Below, piece by piece: positions 1-6,933 of a DNA stretch of 8,109 nt. Below the pieces are notes generated by a model. The model was not told the origin of the DNA. It was given only the letters and a program-made list of their open reading frames with translations, and did not search any database. Position numbers and translations under genes: made by a program. The stretch is from Cytophagales bacterium. Its GTDB lineage: Bacteria; Bacteroidota; Bacteroidia; Cytophagales; UBA9547. The first letter of the stretch is position 1, and each line of letters starts with the position of its first letter. The stretch covers positions 1 to 8,109 of the forward strand of contig JANYCH010000292.1 of the NCBI GenBank assembly GCA_025360395.1, in the 5' to 3' direction.

Positions 1-1598
1 TAAATATTCCTGAAAATCAAATTGAAAATATCAGAAAAGCCACCTGCGAATTATACAAAGAGCTCATGTTCAATGTATACGCCCGGATTGATGGCTTCGT
101 TACGGAAAGCGGAGAGATTTTCCTGAATGATCCAAACACGACTTCAGGCATGATGCCATCTTCTTTTTTCTTCCATCAGGCAGCAGAAATTGGGTTAAAT
201 CCATCTCAATTTCTAACCTATATAATCAGGACTTCAGTTTCTGAAAGATTACGTGGAGGTAAAAACAGTTACATTCTGAACAAAATGCTTTCTTCTCTTG
301 ATACTTCAATAGAAGAAAATAAAATGAGCACACTGGAGCGTATAAGGGTTGCTGTGGTCATGGGAGGATATTCTTCAGAAAGGCATATTTCTGTAGAAAG
401 TGGCCGGAATATTTATGAAAAGCTTTCCTCATCCGCTAAATACAAGCCCTTTCCAGTATTTCTAACCGGTTCTTCTGAAAATATTGAAATGTATGAAATA
501 CCCATCAACATTATGTTGAAAGACAATGCTGACGACATCAAGGAAAACATACAGGTTGCATTGGCAGACAAAAAGCACCCGATTCTAAAAAAGATAATCG
601 AGCAAGCGAAAAGCATCACTGGGAAATATGTAGCAGATGCAACCTACTATCCTAAGAAACTAACCATAAGTGACCTGGCGAATAAAGCAGATGCAGTATT
701 TATCGCATTGCATGGCAGACCCGGGGAAGACGGTACCTTACAGATCGAACTTGAAAAAGTAGGATTGCCCTACAATGGGTCAGGAATTGAAAGCTCAAAA
801 ATCACCATCAACAAATATGAAACCAATGAATTACTTGCAAAAAATGGTGTAAAAGTAGCCCGGCACAGAATGGCCTATAAATCTGAATGGGCGCCCGACA
901 ATGAGGCTTTTTATCTTCAGATAGAGAAAGATTTTCCATATCCTTTCATCACTAAACCTGCCGATGATGGCTGTAGTTCTGCTGTCAAAAAGATCAAAAA
1001 CAGGAAAGAACTTGAAGCTTTTTCACAACTTATATTCCGGCAGGAAGAAGAAAAAGAGGCCATCTGGGCCAATGTCATGCAGCTGAAATACAATGAAGAA
1101 TTTCCCCAGAAACAAGGATTTCTTATTGAAACACTGATTGAAAAAGGTGATGCATTGCATTTTTTAGAAGTCACAGGTGGGCTGCTTACAAAAAAAGCCA
1201 TGAATGGCGAATGTGTTTATGAAATGTTTGAAGCGTCTGAAACTTTGGCTTCAGGTGGAATTTTATCTCTTGAGGAAAAGTTCCTGGCTGGTGAAGGACA
1301 AAATATAACGCCTGCCCGATATGCAAAAGATAAGGCCAGAAGACAGAAAATTAGTGACCAGGTCAAGAAAGATCTTCAGAAAGCAGCTGAAATACTCAAG
1401 GTTCAGGGATACGCCAGGATTGATGCTTTTGTGAGCATATATGAAAACGATTGGATTGAAACGACCATCATAGAAGTAAACTCATTACCGGGAATGACGC
1501 CAGCCACCTGCATATTTCATCAAACAGCCTTAAATGGGTATAAACCATATGATTTTATTGATGGCATTTTGACCTGGGGAATGAGTAATAGAATTTAG
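1..1598 (+). CDS. Tandem D-Ala-D-Ala-ligase-like ATP-grasp protein (5' partial)
   Basis: The frame is open to the left edge, so the gene begins outside the window; the ATG at 66 is internal. Residues are numbered from that Met. Residues 1-55 are the end of one Ddl unit: YARID (5-9), then Asp22 and Asn24 where Ddl has its metal-binding Glu and Asn, then GMMPSS. After a linker (about 56-92) comes a complete second unit: MGGYSSER (99-106), HGRPGEDGT (216-224), Lys250, KPADDGCSS (297-305), EEKF (403-406), ARID (450-453), EVNSLPGMT (470-478). Ddl enzymes join two D-amino acids using ATP, via an acyl-phosphate, in the cytoplasm. Compared from memory with E. coli DdlB, the Glu15, Arg255, Asp257, Glu270 and Asn272 equivalents are kept, but Ser150 is Cys303 and Tyr216 is Phe406. 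At about 415 residues the second unit exceeds the usual 300-370; extra sequence lies around 135-200. Ddl ancestry is firm; the substrate is open. Confidence 0.88.
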   Translation, partial: NIPENQIENIRKATCELYKELMFNVYARIDGFVTESGEIFLNDPNTTSGMMPSSFFFHQAAEIGLNPSQFLTYIIRTSVSERLRGGKNSYILNKMLSSLDTSIEENKMSTLERIRVAVVMGGYSSERHISVESGRNIYEKLSSSAKYKPFPVFLTGSSENIEMYEIPINIMLKDNADDIKENIQVALADKKHPILKKIIEQAKSITGKYVADATYYPKKLTISDLANKADAVFIALHGRPGEDGTLQIELEKVGLPYNGSGIESSKITINKYETNELLAKNGVKVARHRMAYKSEWAPDNEAFYLQIEKDFPYPFITKPADDGCSSAVKKIKNRKELEAFSQLIFRQEEEKEAIWANVMQLKYNEEFPQKQGFLIETLIEKGDALHFLEVTGGLLTKKAMNGECVYEMFEASETLASGGILSLEEKFLAGEGQNITPARYAKDKARRQKISDQVKKDLQKAAEILKVQGYARIDAFVSIYENDWIETTIIEVNSLPGMTPATCIFHQTALNGYKPYDFIDGILTWGMSNRI

Positions 1599-1705
1599 TA
1601 TTTGGTGATTAGTACTTAAAAGGTAAAGCTCTTGTAGGTTGTACTCTTCTGGGTCATTTAAACTTTTTCTATTCGTTTTTAGTTAGAACAAAAAACACTG
1701 CCAAT

Positions 1706-2920
1706 TTGAACCAGACATTTTTTGAGTGCCCTATTTCTAAAGCTTTGAATTGTTTGGGCATGTTTTCTGAAGAAGAAAAAGACAAAAATATTGTCATTTT
1801 AAATACACTTACAAATCACCAGCATGATTGGGACCTGGTTGTACCGAGGAACCATTATTTGTGTTCAGAAAGTTGTCTGGCGAATGAAAAAAGTTATCCC
1901 AAAAATATAAAAGCACTTTATGCCATCATTTATAAAGATGGCAAACCAGTATTTTGCACTAAGTTTCAGAATATAAGGATTAATGCTGAGAATATACGAA
2001 AACATAAACGCGGAGAATTTGTAAAGTTTGCCACCAACCTGGTTTTGAATATTTATGAACTTAATATTTTGGTTTGTGGCAATGTTTTCAAAGATGGCCT
2101 TAATGGTTTTTATTATGACAAATCGGTTTTTGATTCCGAAGAAGCAAATGCAGCCCTTTTAAAGACGATTGAAAAAATAACCAGGCAAGAATGCTATACA
2201 TGTGTGATGCTCAAAGATGTTCCAAATGGATTTGGTTTTTCAAATGACAATCGGAATTTTTCTTTCGACAATGATATTTCTATGAATCTGAATATCCAGC
2301 CAGAATGGCATTCTTTGGAAGATTACCTGAAAGATCTTTCAAAAAAATATGCTGCAAGGGCCAAAAAGATATTAACATCAGCATCTGATATCAATATCCA
2401 GGATTTTTCTATATCAGACATCCGTAAATATTCTAAAGAACTGCACTGCCTTTACAAACAAATCGTTCAACATCAATCTTTTGTATTTGGAACCCTGGAA
2501 GAAAACTATTTCGAGGAAATGAAAAAAGCCTTCCCTCAGATATATAAGGTCAAAGGAATGTTCTTAGATAATCAATTGGTAGGATTTTACAGCACTTTCG
2601 AAAGTGATACTGCCTTAGAGGTTCATTATGTTGGCATTGACTATACTTTTAACACCAGCCACAATCTTTATTTTCTTATCCATTTTTTAACCTTGAAGGA
2701 AGCGATTGAAAATCGTAAGGCTATCCTTAACATGGGCAGGACTTCCCTTGAAGCGAAAGCGATTTTGGGCTGCCTTCCCAAATACAATAACACCTTCATC
2801 CATTTTCTGAACCCACTCGCTGAAAAAGCATTCCATTACTTTAAAAATAATCTATCGGAACCAGACAGCTGGAAGACCCGAAATCCTTTAAAAGTTGCAG
2901 CTAATCTTGCCGTAGTTTAA
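1706..2920 (+). CDS. GNAT/FemAB-like acyl- or aminoacyl-transferase
   Basis: A 404-residue protein with no signal peptide or membrane segment. The C-terminal half resembles the FemAB-like branch of the GNAT fold (Acetyltransf_6 type): a basic segment at 203-221 (SLEDYLKDLSKKYAARAKK), then helices, then a strand-rich core at 282-312 (MFLDNQLVGFY, EVHYVGID) and a helix with an NMGRTSLEAK motif at 342-351. Such proteins move an acyl or aminoacyl group onto an amine; some act in cell-wall or lipid synthesis. The N-terminal 200 residues are Cys-containing and not recognised. The start is TTG at 1706: an in-frame TAG lies at 1610, no in-frame ATG occurs between, and the first in-frame ATG (1760) would remove 18 residues. 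No Shine-Dalgarno is visible. It follows the double Ddl-like gene on the same strand after 107 bases, so the two could share a transcript. Substrate unknown; fold assignment fairly sure. Confidence 0.72.
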   Translation: MNQTFFECPISKALNCLGMFSEEEKDKNIVILNTLTNHQHDWDLVVPRNHYLCSESCLANEKSYPKNIKALYAIIYKDGKPVFCTKFQNIRINAENIRKHKRGEFVKFATNLVLNIYELNILVCGNVFKDGLNGFYYDKSVFDSEEANAALLKTIEKITRQECYTCVMLKDVPNGFGFSNDNRNFSFDNDISMNLNIQPEWHSLEDYLKDLSKKYAARAKKILTSASDINIQDFSISDIRKYSKELHCLYKQIVQHQSFVFGTLEENYFEEMKKAFPQIYKVKGMFLDNQLVGFYSTFESDTALEVHYVGIDYTFNTSHNLYFLIHFLTLKEAIENRKAILNMGRTSLEAKAILGCLPKYNNTFIHFLNPLAEKAFHYFKNNLSEPDSWKTRNPLKVAANLAVV

Positions 2921-2939
2921 CTTCCCCTGAGCTATCAGT

Positions 2940-3770
2940 TTAAATATTGTTTGCCTTTTTAACCGTGCCTGAAAGGAGCTCATTAAAGTCAAACAGCTTA
3001 TTATCAAACAAATGAGATGGGTGAATATTATGAAGAGCTGTAAAAATTGTTTCGGTCCTTCCCGGATATTCCTTTTCCCAACCTGCAAGCATCCTTTTAA
3101 TAACTTTGCGTTGCATGTTGGGTTGAGAACCACATAAATTGCAAGGGATGATGGGAAATTGCTGTAAATCTGAATATGCTTGAATATCTTCTTCATTGCA
3201 ATACGCCAACGGTCTGATAACCACACTTTCACCGTTGTCGGCTAAAAACTTGGGGGGCATTGCTTCGATTTTACCACCAAAAAATAGATTCAGAAAAAAT
3301 GTTTCGAGCACATCTTCCCTATGGTGGCCTAATGCTATTTTAGTAGCACCAATTTCCCTTGCAACATTATAGAGAATTCCTCTTCTTAACCTTGAACAAA
3401 GGCCACACATTGTTTTACCCGGTTCAATTTTTTCTTTTACAATGCTGTAAGTGTCACGTTCTATAATTTTGTATTCAACGCCAAGCTTATTTAAATATTC
3501 AGGCAAAATATGCTCTGGAAAATCAGGTTGTTTCTGGTCAAGGTTAACGGCCACTATTGAGAATGGAAAAGGCATTCTGGTTTGTAAGGCCAATAACATG
3601 TCCAGCATTGTATAACTGTCTTTTCCGCCTGACAAACAGACCATCACCTTATCCTTAGGTTGTATCAGGCCATATTCCTTAACAGCAGTGGCAACCTTTT
3701 TTTCAAGCTTTTTAATCAGCTTTTCCTGGTCTGCTTCAGGGTCTATCTGAAAGGTATTCTTGGTTATCAA
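2940..3770 (-). CDS. ttcA: tRNA 2-thiocytidine(32) synthetase TtcA
   Basis: TtcA adenylates cytosine 32 of certain tRNAs and replaces its oxygen with sulfur, using ATP and an iron-sulfur cluster, in the cytoplasm. The 276-residue product has the PP-loop SGGKDS (47-52), the MCGLCSRLRRG motif with Cys122 and Cys125, GHHREDVLET (148-157), and PCNLCGSQ with Cys210 and Cys213; these Cys positions fit the cluster-binding set of the family. The tail, with YPGRTET and PSHLFD, is also typical. It is slightly shorter than the E. coli enzyme (about 310), mainly at the ends. The start is non-ATG: TTG at 3770, with an in-frame TAA at 3792-3794 and only ATT codons otherwise; the first Met (43) lies inside the domain. 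It converges with the GNAT-like gene, 19 bases apart, and no strong terminator is visible there. Nothing ties it functionally to its neighbours. Confidence 0.93.
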   Translation of the reverse strand: MITKNTFQIDPEADQEKLIKKLEKKVATAVKEYGLIQPKDKVMVCLSGGKDSYTMLDMLLALQTRMPFPFSIVAVNLDQKQPDFPEHILPEYLNKLGVEYKIIERDTYSIVKEKIEPGKTMCGLCSRLRRGILYNVAREIGATKIALGHHREDVLETFFLNLFFGGKIEAMPPKFLADNGESVVIRPLAYCNEEDIQAYSDLQQFPIIPCNLCGSQPNMQRKVIKRMLAGWEKEYPGRTETIFTALHNIHPSHLFDNKLFDFNELLSGTVKKANNI

Positions 3771-3997
3771 AATAATAATGCGAATACAATATTACCAAGA
3801 AATAATGAAGGATATAAAAACGGCGTAGCTATCTCATTACTTCCTTATACCTTATTCAATGTTAAGCCTCAATTTTAACTAGTATATATGGGAGGTATAA
3901 AAAAAATATCCTCAACAATACAAAATTTTTAAAAAACTGAAATAAGAGTAAATACTTAGGTATTAACAACCAACGGGCATGGATTTTTTGGGTTAAT
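3771..3997. other. Intergenic region between ttcA and the small ORF
   Basis: These 227 bases are AT-rich and hold the divergent 5' ends of ttcA and the 137-codon frame. An imperfect hairpin (GAGGTATA at 3893-3900 with TATCCTC at 3907-3913) and a short inverted repeat AATAC/GTATT (3951-3955, 3960-3964) are present but weak. No RNA gene, convincing promoter or gene remnant is seen. Confidence 0.5.
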
Positions 3998-4411
3998 TTG
4001 TCAACAATTGGAAATTTTATGGGTCTTAGCAGGGCTATCAAAAAAAATAACGATGAACATATCCTAAGAATAAGGATCATCTGTAGCGATACTCGGGCAT
4101 TGATAAACGAAGTGGAAAAAGCATTATTAAAATCAAAAATAATTGACACAAAAGCTTTTAAGTTTATTGAAGATAAAAAACATGAAGTGGATGCCCTCTG
4201 TAGCCGTTACTCAAGCCACCTTGAAGAATGTACTATTGATTTTATCCACGTAGATAATGTTTTACTTGATACAGTAAAATTCCAGGCAAATGAAATAAAA
4301 GCAAGTATTGTTAATTTTTCAAATAACCTACCAGAAACAGTGAGGAAAAACTTCCCCAGTTATCTTTTAAGAAATAATTTACTTCCCAGTTCCAGGGTTA
4401 CTAATCTTTAA
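3998..4411 (+). CDS. Small hypothetical protein, unrecognised
   Basis: An open frame of 137 codons starting at TTG 3998, or at the in-frame ATG 4019 (130 codons). No family is recognised. The product is soluble-looking, mostly helical by composition, rich in Lys, Glu, Asp and Asn, with Cys at 29, 68 and 78 and a KKHEVDALCSRYSSHLEEC stretch (60-78); there is no signal peptide or membrane segment. Mixed codons with many Glu, Asp and Lys codons look like real coding, and an antisense frame at 3862-4149 gives an unlikely Phe/Leu/Ile-rich product. It stands alone: divergent from ttcA (227-base gap) and convergent with ligD, whose stop is only four bases away. No Shine-Dalgarno is seen before either start. 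Confidence 0.55.
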   Translation: MSTIGNFMGLSRAIKKNNDEHILRIRIICSDTRALINEVEKALLKSKIIDTKAFKFIEDKKHEVDALCSRYSSHLEECTIDFIHVDNVLLDTVKFQANEIKASIVNFSNNLPETVRKNFPSYLLRNNLLPSSRVTNL

Positions 4412-4415
4412 ACTC

Positions 4416-6422
4416 TCAATCTTTCCAGTTATCCAATATTCTTTTGGCTGCCTTTATATCAACTCCCTTTCCTAAAACAGGGAGGAAAATATCTCCTAAC
4501 CTTTGTATTCTATTCACTGCATTTTTAATATTAAAATCTGACATCTTTAATCCTGGTTTTACTTCATCCCAATGTAAAGGCATGGAAACTGTTGCCCCTG
4601 GTTTTGGCCGAAGAGAATAAGCTGCAGCAACTGTTGCCTGTGGCCTGTTTTGAAGAAAATCTAAGTACATTTTACCACTCCTGTTTGCTACAATCCTTTC
4701 TATGCTCGTAAATTCAGGAAGTTGATGATGAATTATTTTAACAAGGGATCGGCCAAATTCCTTTGAATCTTCATATGTATATTTCCCATTAAGCGGAATG
4801 TAAATATGCAAGCCTGTGGATCCTGATGTTTTGCAGTAACTGGGGACATTTATCTGATCAAGCAAATTTTTAATTGCCCTTGCCACCTGTATCACCTGCT
4901 CAAAAGTATTTTTATCAGGATCTAAGTCTAAAATACACCAATCAGGATTGTTTGGACTTGTAATTTTACTGCTCCAGGGATTTATTTCAATACAGCCTAA
5001 AGACGCAACGTATAACAAACTGGCCTCATCTTTAATAACCAGGAAATGTTTTTCACGTTCATCCTCGTCGCTGTAATATGCATAAGTTTCTATCCAGTCT
5101 GGAACTTTGCCAGTTACGTCTTTTTGGTAAAAGTGTAAACCTTTGATGCCATTGGGAAAACGGTAAAGGGTCTGAGGCTTATTTACCACATGCGGCAAAA
5201 TATAGGGTGCAACCTGGTAATAGTAATTCAGCATATCTCTTTTAGAAACCTGATCATCCGGCCAGTATATCTTACTTAAGTGTCCGAATTTAAGATCATG
5301 TCCATTAATGTTTCTAACCTGAGAATCGTTGGTTGGGTTGAGCAAAGAATTTCTTTCCAGTTCTCCTGGTTTAGCAAAAGATTGATGGTCGGACAAAGCA
5401 CTTCTCTCCTGCTTACCAATTTCTAAGGGTAACTCCATTTTGACTTCCGATGCTACTTTATCTTCTATTAAGCCTTTAAATGTAGGATGACGAAAGGTAC
5501 CGTCCGATGCAACAGTCCGGTAATTGATTTTGGCAACAATTTCAGGCTTTACCCAAAACACATCGGCCTTCGGAGGATTAGGCCTGAACCTTGACGGCTT
5601 ATTATATTCAGGAACTTCTTTGAAAGGGCAGGTTTTAGTAAAAAAGGGTTGAATTCTTTCGATGATTTCAGTCTGCATTTTATCTGTGAACCCTGTCCCA
5701 ACGGGTCCAATAAACTGCAAAACGTTGTTCTGATAGACACCCAATAACAAGGCACTTATTTTTCTTGAGCTATCTTCATTTCTGGTATATCCACAAATTA
5801 TAGCTTCCTGCTGTTTTATAGTCTTGATTTTCAGCCAATCTTTTGACCTTACATCGGGTGTATAAAGGCTATTTTCGTTTTTAGCCACTATTCCTTCAAG
5901 TCCCATTTTTTCTGCCATGGAAAACAGTTCTGAGCCTTTGACATTAAAACTCTGACTAATTTTTACCAAATTATTTTCAGGCAAAACTTTGCTCAGTAAA
6001 TTCCTTCGTTCTTTTAAAGGCCATTGCATAATATTCTGGCCATTATGCCACAACAAATCAAATACATAAAAAACCAATTGTCCATCCGCTTCACTGCGCC
6101 ATGATTGCAACGCCGCAAAATCGGGATGTCCATCTTTATTTACTACTATGATTTCTCCGTCTAATACAACCTCAATATCAAGTTGTTTAAGGGCATTATA
6201 AACAGGATAGAATTTTTCGTTAAAAGACTTGTTATTGCGGGAACGCAATTCCAACATCTCTCCTCTTTTATAAGAAAGTGCCCGGAAACCATCCCACTTT
6301 ACTTCGTAAATCCAACCTTCTGCGTCAATTGGTTTATCTATTAAAGTGGCCAGCATTGGTTTTACATCCAATGGCATCTCGTTGGCATTTATTTGGGATT
6401 CGGGATGGCTCTTTTTTTTCAT
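4416..6422 (-). CDS. ligD: ATP-dependent DNA ligase D, ligase-polymerase form
   Basis: LigD repairs double-strand breaks with Ku in bacterial non-homologous end joining: the polymerase domain fills ends, often with ribonucleotides, and the ligase seals them. The 668-residue protein has the ligase first: VKWDGFR (41-47) with adenylated Lys42, LDGEIIV (87-93), FYVFDLLW (118-125), LEGIVAK (175-181) and DWLKIK (195-200). An OB-fold follows, with WVKPEIVAKI (290-299) and FRHPTFKGL (310-318). After a variable linker (about 320-375) comes the primase-like polymerase: LDLDPD (498-503) with catalytic Asp499 and Asp501, SGSTGLHIYIPL (533-544), MYLDF (585-589) with the third Asp588, and SLRPKPGA. There is no N-terminal phosphoesterase domain; the order ligase-polymerase is that of Bacillus subtilis LigD, whereas Pseudomonas has phosphoesterase-ligase-polymerase. 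No Ku gene is in the window. It is third in a leftward set, 43 bases after the NUDIX gene, with ATG at 6422. Confidence 0.96.
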   Translation of the reverse strand: MKKKSHPESQINANEMPLDVKPMLATLIDKPIDAEGWIYEVKWDGFRALSYKRGEMLELRSRNNKSFNEKFYPVYNALKQLDIEVVLDGEIIVVNKDGHPDFAALQSWRSEADGQLVFYVFDLLWHNGQNIMQWPLKERRNLLSKVLPENNLVKISQSFNVKGSELFSMAEKMGLEGIVAKNENSLYTPDVRSKDWLKIKTIKQQEAIICGYTRNEDSSRKISALLLGVYQNNVLQFIGPVGTGFTDKMQTEIIERIQPFFTKTCPFKEVPEYNKPSRFRPNPPKADVFWVKPEIVAKINYRTVASDGTFRHPTFKGLIEDKVASEVKMELPLEIGKQERSALSDHQSFAKPGELERNSLLNPTNDSQVRNINGHDLKFGHLSKIYWPDDQVSKRDMLNYYYQVAPYILPHVVNKPQTLYRFPNGIKGLHFYQKDVTGKVPDWIETYAYYSDEDEREKHFLVIKDEASLLYVASLGCIEINPWSSKITSPNNPDWCILDLDPDKNTFEQVIQVARAIKNLLDQINVPSYCKTSGSTGLHIYIPLNGKYTYEDSKEFGRSLVKIIHHQLPEFTSIERIVANRSGKMYLDFLQNRPQATVAAAYSLRPKPGATVSMPLHWDEVKPGLKMSDFNIKNAVNRIQRLGDIFLPVLGKGVDIKAAKRILDNWKD

Positions 6423-6449
6423 ATTCTTAAAAAAAATCTCTTTAAGAAT
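6423..6449 (-). repeat. Perfect 9-bp inverted repeat abutting the ligD start codon
   Basis: ATTCTTAAA (6423-6431) and TTTAAGAAT (6441-6449) are perfect inverse copies separated by nine bases. In the leftward transcript the hairpin would end on the base before the ligD AUG, with the purine-rich GAGA in its loop. The stem has a single G-C pair, so it is weak. It could modulate ligD translation within the operon transcript, or be chance in AT-rich DNA. It has no following T-run in the leftward direction, so it is not a typical terminator. Confidence 0.4.
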
Positions 6450-6465
6450 TTTATGCCAGAACTGC

Positions 6466-6924
6466 TTAAAAAGAATCCATCAACCTTTGAATAAATTCTT
6501 TTTGTGCCTGATTAATTTTTAATCCTGCATCCTCTGTATTGAAATATTCAAGTTTATCTATTTCCGGTATTATGAGCTTTTTGCCTGATTTAGGTGGCCA
6601 GTCAACTTCTATTGTATTGCTGGTAAATCCTTTTTCTAAATCATAATCCAGCATGAAAGCCCAGGCATAAACTACCTTTCCACCTTTTTGGGTTATATCC
6701 ATTAAATTAAAAAATGGACCTTCAGGCTGTATTCCTGTTTCTTCAATGAATTCTCTTATTGCAGCATCAAATAATTCTTCATCGTGATTAACCTCACCTT
6801 TTACGATTGACCAAAAGCCATTGTCCTTATTTTTATAAAAAGGTCCTCCGGGATGAGAAATCATCACCAACAATTCATTATTGATAATTTTGAAAGGGAG
6901 CAATCCCGCACTGATTTTTTTCAT
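6466..6924 (-). CDS. NUDIX hydrolase, COG4119 type
   Basis: NUDIX enzymes cleave a nucleoside diphosphate linked to another group, using divalent metal held by the NUDIX box. The 152-residue product has a full box at 43-65: Gly43, Glu49, then REFIEETGI (57-65). Flanking motifs ISHPGGPF (22-29), GFWSIVKGE (36-44), AWAF and SNTIEVDWPPKSG match the COG4119 branch of predicted NTP pyrophosphohydrolases. ATG 6924 is chosen because AGGAG lies four bases upstream; the frame is open to an ATG at 6990, but that would add 22 residues with no family resemblance and overlap the preceding gene by 59 bases. It begins seven bases after the HEAT gene's stop and is followed by ligD, so the three are probably co-transcribed and perhaps translationally coupled. 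A role in cleaning damaged nucleotides or adenylylated intermediates for LigD is inference; the substrate cannot be read from sequence. Confidence 0.92.
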   Translation of the reverse strand: MKKISAGLLPFKIINNELLVMISHPGGPFYKNKDNGFWSIVKGEVNHDEELFDAAIREFIEETGIQPEGPFFNLMDITQKGGKVVYAWAFMLDYDLEKGFTSNTIEVDWPPKSGKKLIIPEIDKLEYFNTEDAGLKINQAQKEFIQRLMDSF

Positions 6925-6928
6925 CTTT

Positions 6929-6933
6929 CTCCT
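6929..6933 (-). promoter_or_regulatory. Shine-Dalgarno of the NUDIX gene
   Basis: AGGAG, read leftward, lies four bases before ATG 6924 and overlaps the TAG stop codon (6934-6932) of the upstream HEAT gene. It is the clearest ribosome site in the window, where most genes lack one, and it decides the start. Stop and ribosome site sharing bases suggests coupled translation. Confidence 0.8.

Noticed and set aside
66..68. ATG as the start of the Ddl-like gene
   Set aside because: The frame is open upstream to the window edge and the Met falls just before the YARID motif inside a Ddl unit, so it is internal.
324..326. ATG as an independent start for the second Ddl unit
   Set aside because: No stop separates it from the first unit and no ribosome site precedes it; a single fused gene is simpler, though internal initiation is not excluded.
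2921..2939. Bidirectional terminator between the GNAT-like gene and ttcA
   Set aside because: Only CTGA/TCAG (4 bp) can pair and there is no T-run, so it is not convincing.
2888..3232. Leftward frame overlapping the 3' part of ttcA
   Set aside because: It lies in another frame of a well-supported ttcA and has no recognisable domain.
3893..3913. Hairpin GAGGTATA/TATCCTC as a terminator or riboswitch part
   Set aside because: The stem is short, has a bulge and an A-rich loop, and is not followed by a T-run.
3862..4149. Leftward open frame opposite the small hypothetical gene
   Set aside because: Its product is a Phe/Leu/Ile-rich string with no family resemblance; the rightward frame has better codon composition.
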